From: Desulfotignum sp.
GTDB taxonomy: Bacteria; Desulfobacterota; Desulfobacteria; Desulfobacterales; Desulfobacteraceae
NCBI GenBank assembly: GCA_011390635.1
Contig: JAABSA010000008.1
Location: 1-57,281, forward strand
Direction of reading: 5' to 3'
DNA: 57,281 nt
The notes below the pieces were generated by a model, which saw only the letters and a program-made list of their open reading frames with translations, searched no databases and was not told the DNA's origin. A program made the position numbers and the translations under genes. Below are positions 33,889 through 42,763 of the stretch, in pieces (position 1 is the first letter of the stretch; each line of letters starts with the position of its first letter).

Positions 33889-34466
33889 TCCATCAGGCTG
33901 GTTATTTCCGCCAACACCGTTTCCCGTCCCAGCCGGGTTTTGGCTGAGAAAAGAATCACCGCGTTTCTGTCACGGTTCAATTGCGAACAGATGGCTGCAA
34001 CCCGCTTTTGCTGCTGTGTTTTGGACAACTTATCCGCTTTGGTCAGCACCACCAGATAGGGCACCCTGTGGGATTCCAGCCAGTCAGCCAGTGCAGACTC
34101 CTCCTGCCCGGGATCCCGGCGGATATCTATAATCAACACCAGGCCCAGAAGATTGCTACGGCCGGCCAGGTATGTTTCCACCATGGGCTGCCATGTGGCC
34201 CGGATCTTTTTGGATACCTTGGCGTAGCCGTACCCGGGCAGATCCACAAAAGACAGATTCCCGTTCACCAGAAAAAAATTGATCAGCTGTGTGCATCCCG
34301 GCTTTGAACTGGTCTTGACCATATCCCTTCTCTGGATCAACGTGTTGATCAAGGAACTTTTCCCCACATTGGACCGGCCGGCAAAGGCGATTTCAGCAGC
34401 ATCATACGCCGGATACTGATCCGGTTTCACTGCGCTTTTGACAAACTGGACATCCAGGATCTTCAT
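33867..34466 (-). CDS. engB: Ribosome biogenesis GTP-binding protein EngB (YihA/YsxC)
   Basis: The 199-residue protein has the typical EngB length and signature: AFAGRSNVGKSSLINTLI, then LPGYGYAKVSK, and LTKADKLSK. It acts in 50S subunit assembly. It overlaps both the upstream aminotransferase gene (4 bases, ATGA) and era, giving a compact ribosome-assembly pair. Confidence 0.96.
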   Translation of the reverse strand: MKILDVQFVKSAVKPDQYPAYDAAEIAFAGRSNVGKSSLINTLIQRRDMVKTSSKPGCTQLINFFLVNGNLSFVDLPGYGYAKVSKKIRATWQPMVETYLAGRSNLLGLVLIIDIRRDPGQEESALADWLESHRVPYLVVLTKADKLSKTQQQKRVAAICSQLNRDRNAVILFSAKTRLGRETVLAEITSLMEWYDQKG

Positions 34467-35620
34467 GATCTTTTCTGCAAATAGGCTGCCATGCGGTCCA
34501 TGCCCCGGGTCAGATTTTCCATGGAATTGGCATAGGAAAACCGCAGATACCCTTCCCCGTTGGCACCGAAATCAATGCCCGGTGTCACCCCGATGTGCGC
34601 TTTTTCCAGAATATCAAAGGCCAGGGCATAGGAATCTGTGGAGATATGTTTCACATTGGCAAATATGTAAAATGCTCCGGTGGGAGGCACTGCGACCCCA
34701 AGTCCCATGTCCGTAAGCCGATCCAGCATATACAGCCGGCGCTTGTTATAGACCTCTCGCATGTGCTGTGTTTCCCTGTGGGCCTCCTTGAGGGCGGCAA
34801 CCCCTGCCAGCTGGACCACGGAATTGGCACAGATGAAAAAATTCTGCTGGAGCACCTGCAATGCCCTGACAAAGGCAGGGGGGGAAATCAGATATCCCAG
34901 GCGCAGGCCGGTCATGGCAAAAAGTTTGGAAAACCCGTTGAGCACAAAAGCGTTGGATGTGAACTCCAGGATGGAATGTTCCTGTCCTTCGTACACAAGA
35001 CCATGGTAAATCTCATCGGAAATAATACACAGGCCATGCTTTTTTGCAATTGCCACAATCTGCTGCATCCGTTCCTTCGGGATTACATTACCGGTGGGGT
35101 TGGATGGCGAATTAATAAAGATGGCCTTTGTTCTGGGCGTGATCTTTGCCGCAATGGCATCCGGGGTAAAAACAAACCCCTGATCTTCAAACACAGGCAC
35201 GGTGACTGGTACACCCTGGACATAATGGATAAAATTGGCATAACAGGCATAATGGGGATCGGAAATAATGATTTCATCTCCTGGATTCACCAGGACGGAA
35301 AACATGAGCAGCATGGCAGGAGATGTGCCTGAAGTCACCAGGATCCGGCCCGGATCCACAGTGGTGCCATAGGTATCTTTATGGTATCTGGCAATGGCTT
35401 CCCGCAGCCGGATATCCCCAAGGCTGTGGGTATAGGAGGTGGCATGACAGTCCAGGGCTGCCCTGGCAGCCTGGTTCACACATTCGGGCACATCAAAGTC
35501 AGGCTCTCCGATTTCCATATGAATGACATCAATGCCGGCCGCTTCCATCTGGTGGATCTTTTCCAGTACATCCATCACAATAAAAGGGGTGATATTTTCA
35601 CATCTGCGGGCTGGTTTCAT
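34463..35620 (-). CDS. Class I/II pyridoxal-phosphate aminotransferase (AspC-like)
   Basis: The 385-residue protein is a fold-I aminotransferase of the aspartate/aromatic aminotransferase group. It has the SPSNPTGN loop, DEIYHGLVYEG with the ring-binding Asp, and the PLP lysine in NGFSKLFAMTGLRLGY; the substrate Arg is in YLRFSYA. It lies one base after hisG. Position could suggest a histidinol-phosphate role, but the sequence style is AspC-like, so specificity is left open. Confidence 0.88.
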   Translation of the reverse strand: MKPARRCENITPFIVMDVLEKIHQMEAAGIDVIHMEIGEPDFDVPECVNQAARAALDCHATSYTHSLGDIRLREAIARYHKDTYGTTVDPGRILVTSGTSPAMLLMFSVLVNPGDEIIISDPHYACYANFIHYVQGVPVTVPVFEDQGFVFTPDAIAAKITPRTKAIFINSPSNPTGNVIPKERMQQIVAIAKKHGLCIISDEIYHGLVYEGQEHSILEFTSNAFVLNGFSKLFAMTGLRLGYLISPPAFVRALQVLQQNFFICANSVVQLAGVAALKEAHRETQHMREVYNKRRLYMLDRLTDMGLGVAVPPTGAFYIFANVKHISTDSYALAFDILEKAHIGVTPGIDFGANGEGYLRFSYANSMENLTRGMDRMAAYLQKRS

Positions 35621-35621
35621 A

Positions 35622-36497
35622 CTACAACACCTTGTTTAGGGGATATTCAATGATGCCTTCCGCCCCTTCTTTGAGCAGCTGGGGAATCAGGTCCCGGACA
35701 TATTTTGTATCAATAATGCTTTCCACCGAAAACCAGTCAGACTGATACAAAGAGGCAATGGTGGGGGCATTGAGGCTGGGCAGAAGAGAAACAATCTTTG
35801 CAATCTTGTTTTCAGGCACATTCATTTTAATGCCCACCATTGTGTTTGCCACAAGCGCCCCCTGGAGCAGCTGGGCGATCTGCTGGATCTTTTCTCTTTT
35901 GCGGGTATCCTGCCAGGCGGTTTTATTGGCAATGAGCTGGGTGTTGGTTGCCATGATTTCATGGATCACCCTGAGGTTATGGGCCCGGATGGTGCTTTCG
36001 GTTTCGGTGATCTCCACAATGGCATCAGCCAAACCGGATACAATTTTGGCTTCAGTGGCACCCCAGGAAAATTTCACCGTCACATTGATATTGTGCTCCT
36101 TGAAAAACCGTTTGGTGAATTTGACCAGCTCCGTTGAAATGGTCATTCCCTCGAGGTCTTTAATTTCCTGTACCGGGGAATCACCGGCCACGGCAATAAC
36201 CCACCTGGCCGGCCGGGCACTCACTTTGGAATACACAAGATCCGTTACCACATGCACATCGGATTCATGTTCCGCCACCCAGTCAAGGCCGGTGAGTCCG
36301 GCATCAATAACACCGCTTTCCACATTGATGGACATCTCCTGGGCCCGGCACAGGGCGCATTCGATACTGTCATCATCAATATCGGGAAAATAGCTTCGGC
36401 CCTCCACATTTATCTTCCATCCCGACCTTCTGAACAGTTCAATTGTGGCATTCTGCAGGCTTCCTTTGGGGATGCCCAGTTTAATTATCTTTTGCAT
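35622..36497 (-). CDS. hisG: ATP phosphoribosyltransferase HisG (long form)
   Basis: The 291-residue length and the extra C-terminal domain (about 215-291) mark the long, HisZ-independent HisG with a histidine-binding regulatory domain. Core motifs include LGIPKGSLQNATIELFRRSG, DAGLTGLDWVAE and the phosphoribosyl-binding loop region near GLADAIVEITETEST. It catalyses the first step of histidine synthesis. It shares one base with hisI, which performs a later step. Confidence 0.95.
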   Translation of the reverse strand: MQKIIKLGIPKGSLQNATIELFRRSGWKINVEGRSYFPDIDDDSIECALCRAQEMSINVESGVIDAGLTGLDWVAEHESDVHVVTDLVYSKVSARPARWVIAVAGDSPVQEIKDLEGMTISTELVKFTKRFFKEHNINVTVKFSWGATEAKIVSGLADAIVEITETESTIRAHNLRVIHEIMATNTQLIANKTAWQDTRKREKIQQIAQLLQGALVANTMVGIKMNVPENKIAKIVSLLPSLNAPTIASLYQSDWFSVESIIDTKYVRDLIPQLLKEGAEGIIEYPLNKVL

Positions 36498-36871
36498 TAT
36501 CTGTATACCTTTTCGGGATCAAACACCTTTTGGTCAATTGTTTTCAGTTCACCGCCCTGCACTGCTCTGAAAAAACAGCTTTTATACCCCTTGTGACAGG
36601 CAGCACCACCCACCTGTTCCACCTTGAGTACCAGGGTGTCCAGATCGCAGTCCACCAGGATCTCGTGCACATGCTGGACATGGCCGGAAGTTTCCCCCTT
36701 TACCCACAACGTCCTGCGTGAGCGGCTGTAGTAGGTGGCCTTTTTTGTCTGCACCGTCCGTTCAAACGCTTCCTGGTTCATATAGGCCAGCATCAGAACT
36801 TCTGCGGTTTTCATATCCTGGACAATGGCGGGAATCAATCCCCCGGTCTTTTCAAAATCAAGCTGGATCAT
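36497..36871 (-). CDS. hisI: Phosphoribosyl-AMP cyclohydrolase HisI
   Basis: The 124-residue protein is a stand-alone cyclohydrolase without the HisE domain. It shows [15 protein letters not shown], the [16 protein letters not shown] motif, and the metal-binding DCDLDTL with the downstream Cys residues ([11 protein letters not shown]). It opens ring A of phosphoribosyl-AMP, the third step of histidine synthesis. It heads an operon hisI-hisG-aminotransferase-engB-era-HNH. Confidence 0.96.
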   Translation of the reverse strand: MIQLDFEKTGGLIPAIVQDMKTAEVLMLAYMNQEAFERTVQTKKATYYSRSRRTLWVKGETSGHVQHVHEILVDCDLDTLVLKVEQVGGAACHKGYKSCFFRAVQGGELKTIDQKVFDPEKVYR

Positions 36872-37011
36872 GGCAACTCTTTTATGTATTATTTTTCAAT
36901 CCGGGCTTTAAAACCCTTATATGTAACCGCAACTGATCAAAAAGTCAATTTGTAAAAAAATGCACTGGATATTTGCCATAATGAATTGTGTATGAGGAAG
37001 CCCCTGGCAAG

Positions 37012-37184
37012 GAGCCTCTGGAGATGTGCTGTGACCGGACCGTCAGAGCCGGAGGGGGACTGGTCGCATATGTTGGGATGGCACCCTGATAATGCAGGAG
37101 CGGTGCGCGAACCGCCCCTTCTGCGCTCATGTAAACAGGCCCACGGAGGATCTCGGGCCGGGCGCAGCGCACCTCCAGAGGCGG
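37012..37184 (+). ncRNA. Candidate structured RNA, possibly 6S RNA
   Basis: The 467-base gap 36872-37338 has no convincing gene but contains a GC-rich core. GCCTCTGGAG (37014-37023) pairs perfectly with CTCCAGAGGC (37173-37182), closing a ~170-base element; GTGC/GCAC extends it inward. Inside, GCAGGAG-CGGT (37094-37104) pairs with ACCG-CTTCTGC (37111-37124, with a bulge) as an apical hairpin. The 5' part (CTCTGGAGATGTG, then CAGAGCCGGAG) resembles the start of E. coli 6S RNA, and total length and rod-like shape fit. A CATAAT box lies at 36977-36982. A leader element of the downstream penicillin-binding-protein gene is the main alternative. Confidence 0.42.
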
Positions 37185-37338
37185 CCTGGAACCAGGACAC
37201 TGCATGGGACGATGCAAAAACTGATGCACCTGCGGCAAATATACAGAGGATGCTTTAATCTATTGCCTTATGGGGGTCAATCTGATAATAAGCACCTGAT
37301 AATAAACCAATATAAACCCTTGTTTTCAACTTACCACC

Positions 37339-39741
37339 ATGACAACTAAAAAATCCCGATCCGATATTTTAAAAAAACGCGGCACAAAAGAAAGAAATCT
37401 GGCTTTTTCCCTGCTCAAATGGGGAATTTTTTCGGTTTTTATATTGTTTCTGCTGGGCTGTGGCGGACTGTTCGGACTCTATGTGTATCTGAGCCAGGAT
37501 CTGCCCAAAATCAACTCCTTGGAGGATTACAGGCCTGCCACCGTTACCAGCGTATTTTCCGATGACGGTCGGAAAATTGGAGAGTTCTACAAGGAACGCA
37601 GGATTGTCATTGCTTTGTCCGAGATGCCCCAAAACCTGATCAATGCCTTTTTGGCGGCTGAAGATTCCCGGTTCCGTGAACATCCCGGGATTGATATCCA
37701 ATCCATTTTCAGGGCTTTTATCAAAAACTTCCAGGCCGGTGCCATTACCCAGGGAGGAAGCACCATCACCCAGCAGGTGACCAAATCCTTTCTGCTGACT
37801 CCGGAGCGAACCTATGAGCGCAAACTCAAGGAAGCCATCCTGGCATACCGCATAGAAAAAAAATTCTCCAAGGATGAAATTTTATTTCTCTATATGAATC
37901 AGATTTACCTGGGCCATGGTGCACACGGGGTGGAAGCCGCTGCAGAAAATTATTTCGGCAAGCATGCAAAGGATTTAAACCTGGCTGAATGTGCCATGCT
38001 GGCAGGACTTCCCCAGGCCCCCAGCCGGTATTCTCCATTCCATTTCCCGGACCGGGCAAAGCAGCGCCAGATTTATACGCTGAACCGGATGAAAGAAGAG
38101 GGCATGATATCCAACATGGCGGTTACAGAAGCCATTGATAGGGAACTGGACATCAAGCCGCGGAAAAACTGGTTTATTGAAAGGGTACCCTATTATACCG
38201 AACATGTCAGGCGGTATGTGGAAAAACAATATGGAGAAGATGCCCTGTATAACCAGGGGCTTCAGATACACACCGCCGTCAATATCGAGCTTCAGAAAAT
38301 AGGCCGGGAAGCCGTCAGAAAAGGCCTTATGGATCTGGACCGGCGCATGGGATACCGGGGCCCGTTGAAAAACATAACCGCCCTGCAGGTGGAAAGTTTC
38401 TGCAGCGATGAAGCAAAAAAAATATCCGGCAGTATGCTTGAAAAAGAAGTTATTTATACCGGTGTGGTGCTGGATGTGGATGATGAAAACAAAGTGACCA
38501 GGGTCCGGGTAGGGGATTTTCTGGGCATCATCCCCCTCAAAACAATGACCTGGGCGCGCCGTCCCGACCCGGATGTGGCGTATTATGAATCCGGTATTAG
38601 AAACCCCTCCCAGGTGTTCACACCCGGGGATGTGATTCAGGTGCAGGTCGTCAATGACATAGAACAGGAAAAAGAATATGAATTCATCCTGTTCCAGGAA
38701 CCCATTGCCCAGGCAGCACTTTTGAGCATTGAAGCGGAAACCGGCCATGTAAAAGCCATGATCGGCGGACGGGATTACAAAAACAGCCAGTTCAACAGGG
38801 CCTACCAGTCCCGAAGGCAGCCGGGTTCCGCATTCAAGCCCATCATATATGCCGCGGCCCTTGACAAAGGATATACCCCTGCGACGGTCATCATAGATTC
38901 TCCAGTGGTGTACGAAGATTTGTCGCGGGACTTTGTCTGGAAGCCCCAGAACTACAAGGAACAATTCTACGGACCCACCCTTTTCAGGGAAGCCCTTGTC
39001 CACTCCCGGAATGTGGTCACCATTAAAATCCTCCAGGACATCGGTATCACCTATGCCATTGACTACGCCCGGAAACTGGGCATCACCTCGGACATCAGCC
39101 AGGATTTGTCCATTGCCCTGGGGTCATCCGGTGTATCCTTGCTGGAACTTGTCAATGCCTATGCCGTATTTTCCAATCTCGGTTATCTCATTGAACCGGT
39201 TTTTATCACCAAAATTTATGACAGAAGCGGCAACCTGCTGGAAACCTCCAAACTGATCCGAAAAAAAGTCATTGACATGAATACCGCCTATATCATGACC
39301 AATATCATGGAAAGCGTGGTGCAATCGGGTACCGGACAGCGGATCAAGGCTTTGAAACGGCCTGTGGCAGGAAAAACCGGCACCACCAACAACCTTTTTG
39401 ACGCCTGGTTTCTGGGATATACCCCCAGATATACCACTGGTGTCTGGGTGGGAATGGACCAGGAAGCATCCCTGGGCAAGGGAGAAACCGGTTCCAGAAC
39501 GGCCAGTCCCATCTGGCTGGATTTCATGCAGCAGGCACTGGAAGGAAAACCCGCCAGAACCTTCACCGTTCCGGAAGGAATCGTATTTGCCAAAATTGAT
39601 GCCAAAACCGGGTTACTGCCCATCAGAGAATCAGAAAAAACCATTTTCGAATGTTTTAAAGAAGGCACCCTCCCTACGGAACATACCCCTAAACCAGATG
39701 CCGCGTCAGGGACAGACGATCTTTTCAAGCAGGGGATTTAA
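37339..39741 (+). CDS. mrcA: Penicillin-binding protein 1A (class A, bifunctional)
   Basis: The 800-residue protein has a membrane anchor (about 27-52) and a GT51 glycosyltransferase domain (about 70-245; catalytic Glu in AAEDSRFREHPGID, then GGSTITQQVTKSF). An OB-like insert follows (about 320-440), then a transpeptidase domain (about 460-760) with SxxK in GSAFKPIIY, SRN in HSRNVVTIK and KTG in GKTGTTNN. It polymerises and crosslinks peptidoglycan in the periplasm. No clear ribosome site precedes the ATG. Its end overlaps the convergent radical SAM gene by 17 bases. Confidence 0.96.
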   Translation: MTTKKSRSDILKKRGTKERNLAFSLLKWGIFSVFILFLLGCGGLFGLYVYLSQDLPKINSLEDYRPATVTSVFSDDGRKIGEFYKERRIVIALSEMPQNLINAFLAAEDSRFREHPGIDIQSIFRAFIKNFQAGAITQGGSTITQQVTKSFLLTPERTYERKLKEAILAYRIEKKFSKDEILFLYMNQIYLGHGAHGVEAAAENYFGKHAKDLNLAECAMLAGLPQAPSRYSPFHFPDRAKQRQIYTLNRMKEEGMISNMAVTEAIDRELDIKPRKNWFIERVPYYTEHVRRYVEKQYGEDALYNQGLQIHTAVNIELQKIGREAVRKGLMDLDRRMGYRGPLKNITALQVESFCSDEAKKISGSMLEKEVIYTGVVLDVDDENKVTRVRVGDFLGIIPLKTMTWARRPDPDVAYYESGIRNPSQVFTPGDVIQVQVVNDIEQEKEYEFILFQEPIAQAALLSIEAETGHVKAMIGGRDYKNSQFNRAYQSRRQPGSAFKPIIYAAALDKGYTPATVIIDSPVVYEDLSRDFVWKPQNYKEQFYGPTLFREALVHSRNVVTIKILQDIGITYAIDYARKLGITSDISQDLSIALGSSGVSLLELVNAYAVFSNLGYLIEPVFITKIYDRSGNLLETSKLIRKKVIDMNTAYIMTNIMESVVQSGTGQRIKALKRPVAGKTGTTNNLFDAWFLGYTPRYTTGVWVGMDQEASLGKGETGSRTASPIWLDFMQQALEGKPARTFTVPEGIVFAKIDAKTGLLPIRESEKTIFECFKEGTLPTEHTPKPDAASGTDDLFKQGI

Positions 39742-40750
39742 AGATATCCACCTGGTCCGGTCCCATGGCCGGATCAGGTGCAATATCAAAATCACACCAG
39801 GGAAATGCTGCCTTCAGGCGATATAGATTTTTGTTTTTATCCCCCCTGAGACGGGATTCAACATGCGGATGAACCGATAATGTCATCCGCACCGGTGTCC
39901 TGTCATCCCCCAGTGCCTGGATTTTTTTTATGACCGTGTAATACATGTTACGGGAAAAAACCAGGTGGCCAAAGGCCGGGTGCCGGGGACCGGCAATCAC
40001 ATCAGGGTCATGGATGCCCGATGTCTGAAGCCCCATGCGGATTACAGCAACCCCTGCCCGGGTAAACTCATGATACATCCCGCAGGTTATTTCCACTGCC
40101 CGCTCCAGGGTCAACGGCTGGTATTCTCCTTTTTCATACCATCTGGCCAACGGGGTGTTTTTGAAGACAAGTACCGGATAAATTCGTGCCGTAAGCGGCT
40201 TTACACCTGCCAGAATACGTGCTGTGCGCATCATGCTGTCCTGTGTTTCACCGGGAAGCCCCACCATGACCTGGACCCCTGTTCCCAATCCCCTGTTTTT
40301 GAGCAGGCTGACTGCCTGGCAGGTATCATGGCTGGTATGTCCTCGGTTCACCCGGGTCAGGACATGGTCATTCATGGTCTGTACCCCCAGTTCCACCAGG
40401 CAGACCGGATAAGACCGGAGCAGGTCCAGGCGGTCCCTGGTCACTGTATCAGGCCTGGTGGAAAATCGGATACCCTGGATATCGCCGCTGTCCACAAAGG
40501 GTTTTACCGCTTCCATAAGACGTATAATCCGGCAAGGAGAAAGGCCCAGAAAATTACCACCAAAAAATGCCAGCTCCACCCGTGATCTTGTGCCTTTCCA
40601 TGCCAGATATTGCCGGATAACAGCAGCCACCCTGCCGGTATCCGGCACGGGCGATGTTTCTTTGGTAATGGCTGTCTGGTTACAGAAGGCACACTGGTGG
40701 GGACATCCTGAATGGGGAATGAAAACGGGGATAACCAGGAGAGAACCCAT
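39725..40750 (-). CDS. Radical SAM protein (Elp3-like)
   Basis: The 341-residue protein has the radical SAM motif CPHQCAFC near residue 16, then ELAFFGGNFLGL and the GVQTMNDHVLTRVNRGHT segment typical of the Elp3/MiaB-like radical SAM core. The C-terminal half is not assigned and lacks the acetyltransferase domain of true Elp3. It lies 4 bases after the PHP-RNase III gene, which hints at RNA-related chemistry, but substrate is unknown. Confidence 0.85.
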   Translation of the reverse strand: MGSLLVIPVFIPHSGCPHQCAFCNQTAITKETSPVPDTGRVAAVIRQYLAWKGTRSRVELAFFGGNFLGLSPCRIIRLMEAVKPFVDSGDIQGIRFSTRPDTVTRDRLDLLRSYPVCLVELGVQTMNDHVLTRVNRGHTSHDTCQAVSLLKNRGLGTGVQVMVGLPGETQDSMMRTARILAGVKPLTARIYPVLVFKNTPLARWYEKGEYQPLTLERAVEITCGMYHEFTRAGVAVIRMGLQTSGIHDPDVIAGPRHPAFGHLVFSRNMYYTVIKKIQALGDDRTPVRMTLSVHPHVESRLRGDKNKNLYRLKAAFPWCDFDIAPDPAMGPDQVDIFKSPA

Positions 40751-40754
40751 GTGC

Positions 40755-42311
40755 TTACTTTTTTTTCAGCAGCGTGAGGGCTTTTCTGGCAGCATCCTGT
40801 TCTGCCGCTTTTTTGGTTTTCCCGAAACCCTCTGCTGAAACATGGGCCAGCTGCAGACTGATTTCAAAGGTTTTATCATGATCCGGACCGATTTCCCGGG
40901 TAACCGTATAGACGGGAGTGGTGCCGAATATCTCCTGGGCATCTTCCTGAAGACTGCTTTTATAATCAAAGGTCACATCACAGGACAATACCGTATCAAC
41001 TTCTTTCTGGAACAAGGATTGCACCAGATCGCAGGTCATGTCAAATCCTGCATCCAGAAATACCGCTGCCACTACCGCTTCAAACGCATCAGAAAGAATG
41101 GAATTTTTCTCCCTGCCCCCTGAAATCGTCTCTCCCTTGCCCAGCCTGATGAATCTTCCCAGATCAATGGACCGGGCCATTTGTGCCAGGGTCGGCTCAC
41201 TCACAAGGGTGGACCGCAGTTTGGACAATTCCCCTTCTTGTCTGGAAGGGCTTTGCTGCATGAGGATATGCCCCACACAAAGCCCCAGCACCGCATCACC
41301 TAAAAACTCCAGACGTTCGTTGTCTGTCTCGCAGATGCGCTGGTTTTCATTCAAAAAAGAACGGTGGCACAGGGCGGTGTTGAGCAAAGACCGGTCAATG
41401 AATTGATGGCCCAGATTGGCTTCCAGGATATCGAGCCGGTCATGGAGATTGTGCATGGCGCCAAGGCGGTTGGTCAATGCTGTAAAAAGAGCATATGGCA
41501 CCTGGATATTGTCTCTGCCCCGGCCCAGTTTGACCCCGGCATTGAAACTGCCGTGAAAATCCGATCCACCGGTGGCCAGCAATTTTTTTTTTCGGACCAG
41601 TTCGGCATAATAGGCTGTCTGGCCGGGGTCATGATCTGTATAAAAAACTTCCATGCCCTGGAGGCCGCTGGTGATCAAGTTATCCAGAAAAACTTCCAGC
41701 TCCCTGGTGCGATTGAATTCCAGCAGTCCCGGGTGGGCCAGAACAGGGATGCCTCCGGCATCCAGAAGAGTCTGGATGGCTTTTTTACAGGACACCTTGA
41801 ATTTATCCACATAGGCTGGTTTCCCCTTGCCAAGCCAGGTGTCAAAGGCCTGGGCAAAAGAGGCAGCAAACCCTTTTTCCACCATCAACTGTGCAATATG
41901 GGGACGGCCGATCTGTTCTGTTCCAAAATGCTGCTGTATTTCTGCCAGGCTGATATCCAGCCCCATCCGGTGCAATTTGTCTATAATTTTTGGATTGCGC
42001 TGCTCCCTTGCGCGTTTTGCCTGTCCAAGCAGGTGATTCAGGTTCCGGTCATACAGAGAAAATCCATATCCCAGCAGGTGAACACTGCCAAGGGTTTCAA
42101 AACCCGGGGGCGGTTCGCAGGATATTTCCACCCCGGTCATAAATTCTACAGGAAAGGTGTTCAGATGATCCAGGATCTCTTTGATGCCGTCTATGGAATC
42201 ATGGTCGGTGATGGAAATGGCTTTTATGCCTGTGTCCCTGGCCAGGGCCAAAATTTCCAGAGGAGACAGGGATCCATCCGAGGCAGTGGAATGCAGGTGA
42301 AGGTCAATCAC
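40755..42311 (-). CDS. rnc: PHP phosphoesterase fused to ribonuclease III
   Basis: One uninterrupted frame of 518 codons joins two enzymes. Residues 1-273 form a PHP domain of the TrpH/YciV (RNase AM) type: DLHLHSTASDG, SITDHDSIDG, AHPGLLEF and GGSDFHGS supply the metal ligands. Residues 294-443 form an RNase III catalytic domain (NERLEFLGDAV at about 331, SDAFEAVVAAVFLDAG at about 407), and 449-518 a double-stranded RNA-binding domain. Both halves look intact. E. coli RNase AM trims rRNA 5' ends and RNase III cuts rRNA precursors, so a coupled rRNA maturation enzyme is inferred. It lies 12 bases after dksA. Confidence 0.93.
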   Translation of the reverse strand: MIDLHLHSTASDGSLSPLEILALARDTGIKAISITDHDSIDGIKEILDHLNTFPVEFMTGVEISCEPPPGFETLGSVHLLGYGFSLYDRNLNHLLGQAKRAREQRNPKIIDKLHRMGLDISLAEIQQHFGTEQIGRPHIAQLMVEKGFAASFAQAFDTWLGKGKPAYVDKFKVSCKKAIQTLLDAGGIPVLAHPGLLEFNRTRELEVFLDNLITSGLQGMEVFYTDHDPGQTAYYAELVRKKKLLATGGSDFHGSFNAGVKLGRGRDNIQVPYALFTALTNRLGAMHNLHDRLDILEANLGHQFIDRSLLNTALCHRSFLNENQRICETDNERLEFLGDAVLGLCVGHILMQQSPSRQEGELSKLRSTLVSEPTLAQMARSIDLGRFIRLGKGETISGGREKNSILSDAFEAVVAAVFLDAGFDMTCDLVQSLFQKEVDTVLSCDVTFDYKSSLQEDAQEIFGTTPVYTVTREIGPDHDKTFEISLQLAHVSAEGFGKTKKAAEQDAARKALTLLKKK

Positions 42312-42323
42312 TATATAATCCGG

Positions 42324-42686
42324 TCAGATTCCCAGGGCATTCTCCATATCCTCTTCCCGGGTTTTACAATCAATACACTGGGTGGTCACCGGCCTGGCTT
42401 TAAGCCGGTCGATGGAAATTTCTTCCTCACATGTCTCACACCGGCCGAATGTACCGTTTTCTATACGTTCCAGCGCTTTTTTAATCTTTTTAATCAATTT
42501 ATGTTCCCTGTCACGAATGCGCAGTTCAAAGCTTCTTTCCGCTTCGTGGGAGGCCCGGTCAGTGGGGTCTGCAAAATTCTCTTTGGGTTTTGTCATCCCG
42601 GTCACCGTGCTGTCTGCATGCTTGAGCAGCTCACTGAGTCTTTCTGTCAACAGGGTATGAAAATATTCCAGATCTTCTTTCTTCAT
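42324..42686 (-). CDS. dksA: DksA/TraR-family RNA polymerase-binding protein
   Basis: The 120-residue protein has an N-terminal coiled coil and a four-cysteine zinc finger (CETC and CIDC, about residues 82-105). DASHEAERSF-type residues lie at the coil tip (DRASHEAERSFELRIRDREH). DksA proteins enter the RNA polymerase secondary channel and act with ppGpp, notably on rRNA promoters. It lies just upstream of the PHP-RNase III gene on the same strand, a plausible link to rRNA control. It has its own promoter downstream of hemA. Confidence 0.92.
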   Translation of the reverse strand: MKKEDLEYFHTLLTERLSELLKHADSTVTGMTKPKENFADPTDRASHEAERSFELRIRDREHKLIKKIKKALERIENGTFGRCETCEEEISIDRLKARPVTTQCIDCKTREEDMENALGI

Positions 42687-42731
42687 TGCTTTTATCCTTC
42701 TTTTAAAGGTCCGGGAACATTAAAAAAAGGT

Positions 42732-42759
42732 ATTATAACAAAATGTGCTGCTTTGTAAA
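42732..42759 (-). promoter_or_regulatory. Sigma-70 promoter of dksA
   Basis: On the minus strand TTTACA (42759-42754), a 16-base spacer and TATAAT (42737-42732) precede dksA by about 45 bases. It overlaps the end of the hemA transcript region. Confidence 0.6.
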
Positions 42760-42763
42760 GACA

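Noticed and set aside
36937-37258. ORFs of 85-97 codons on both strands across the RNA-like region
   Set aside because: They lack ribosome sites and known motifs; several frames are open at once because the region is GC-rich, and the base-paired structure is a better explanation.
41364-42758. 464-codon plus-strand ORF opposite the PHP-RNase III gene
   Set aside because: Antisense shadow; composition unlike real proteins and no ribosome site.
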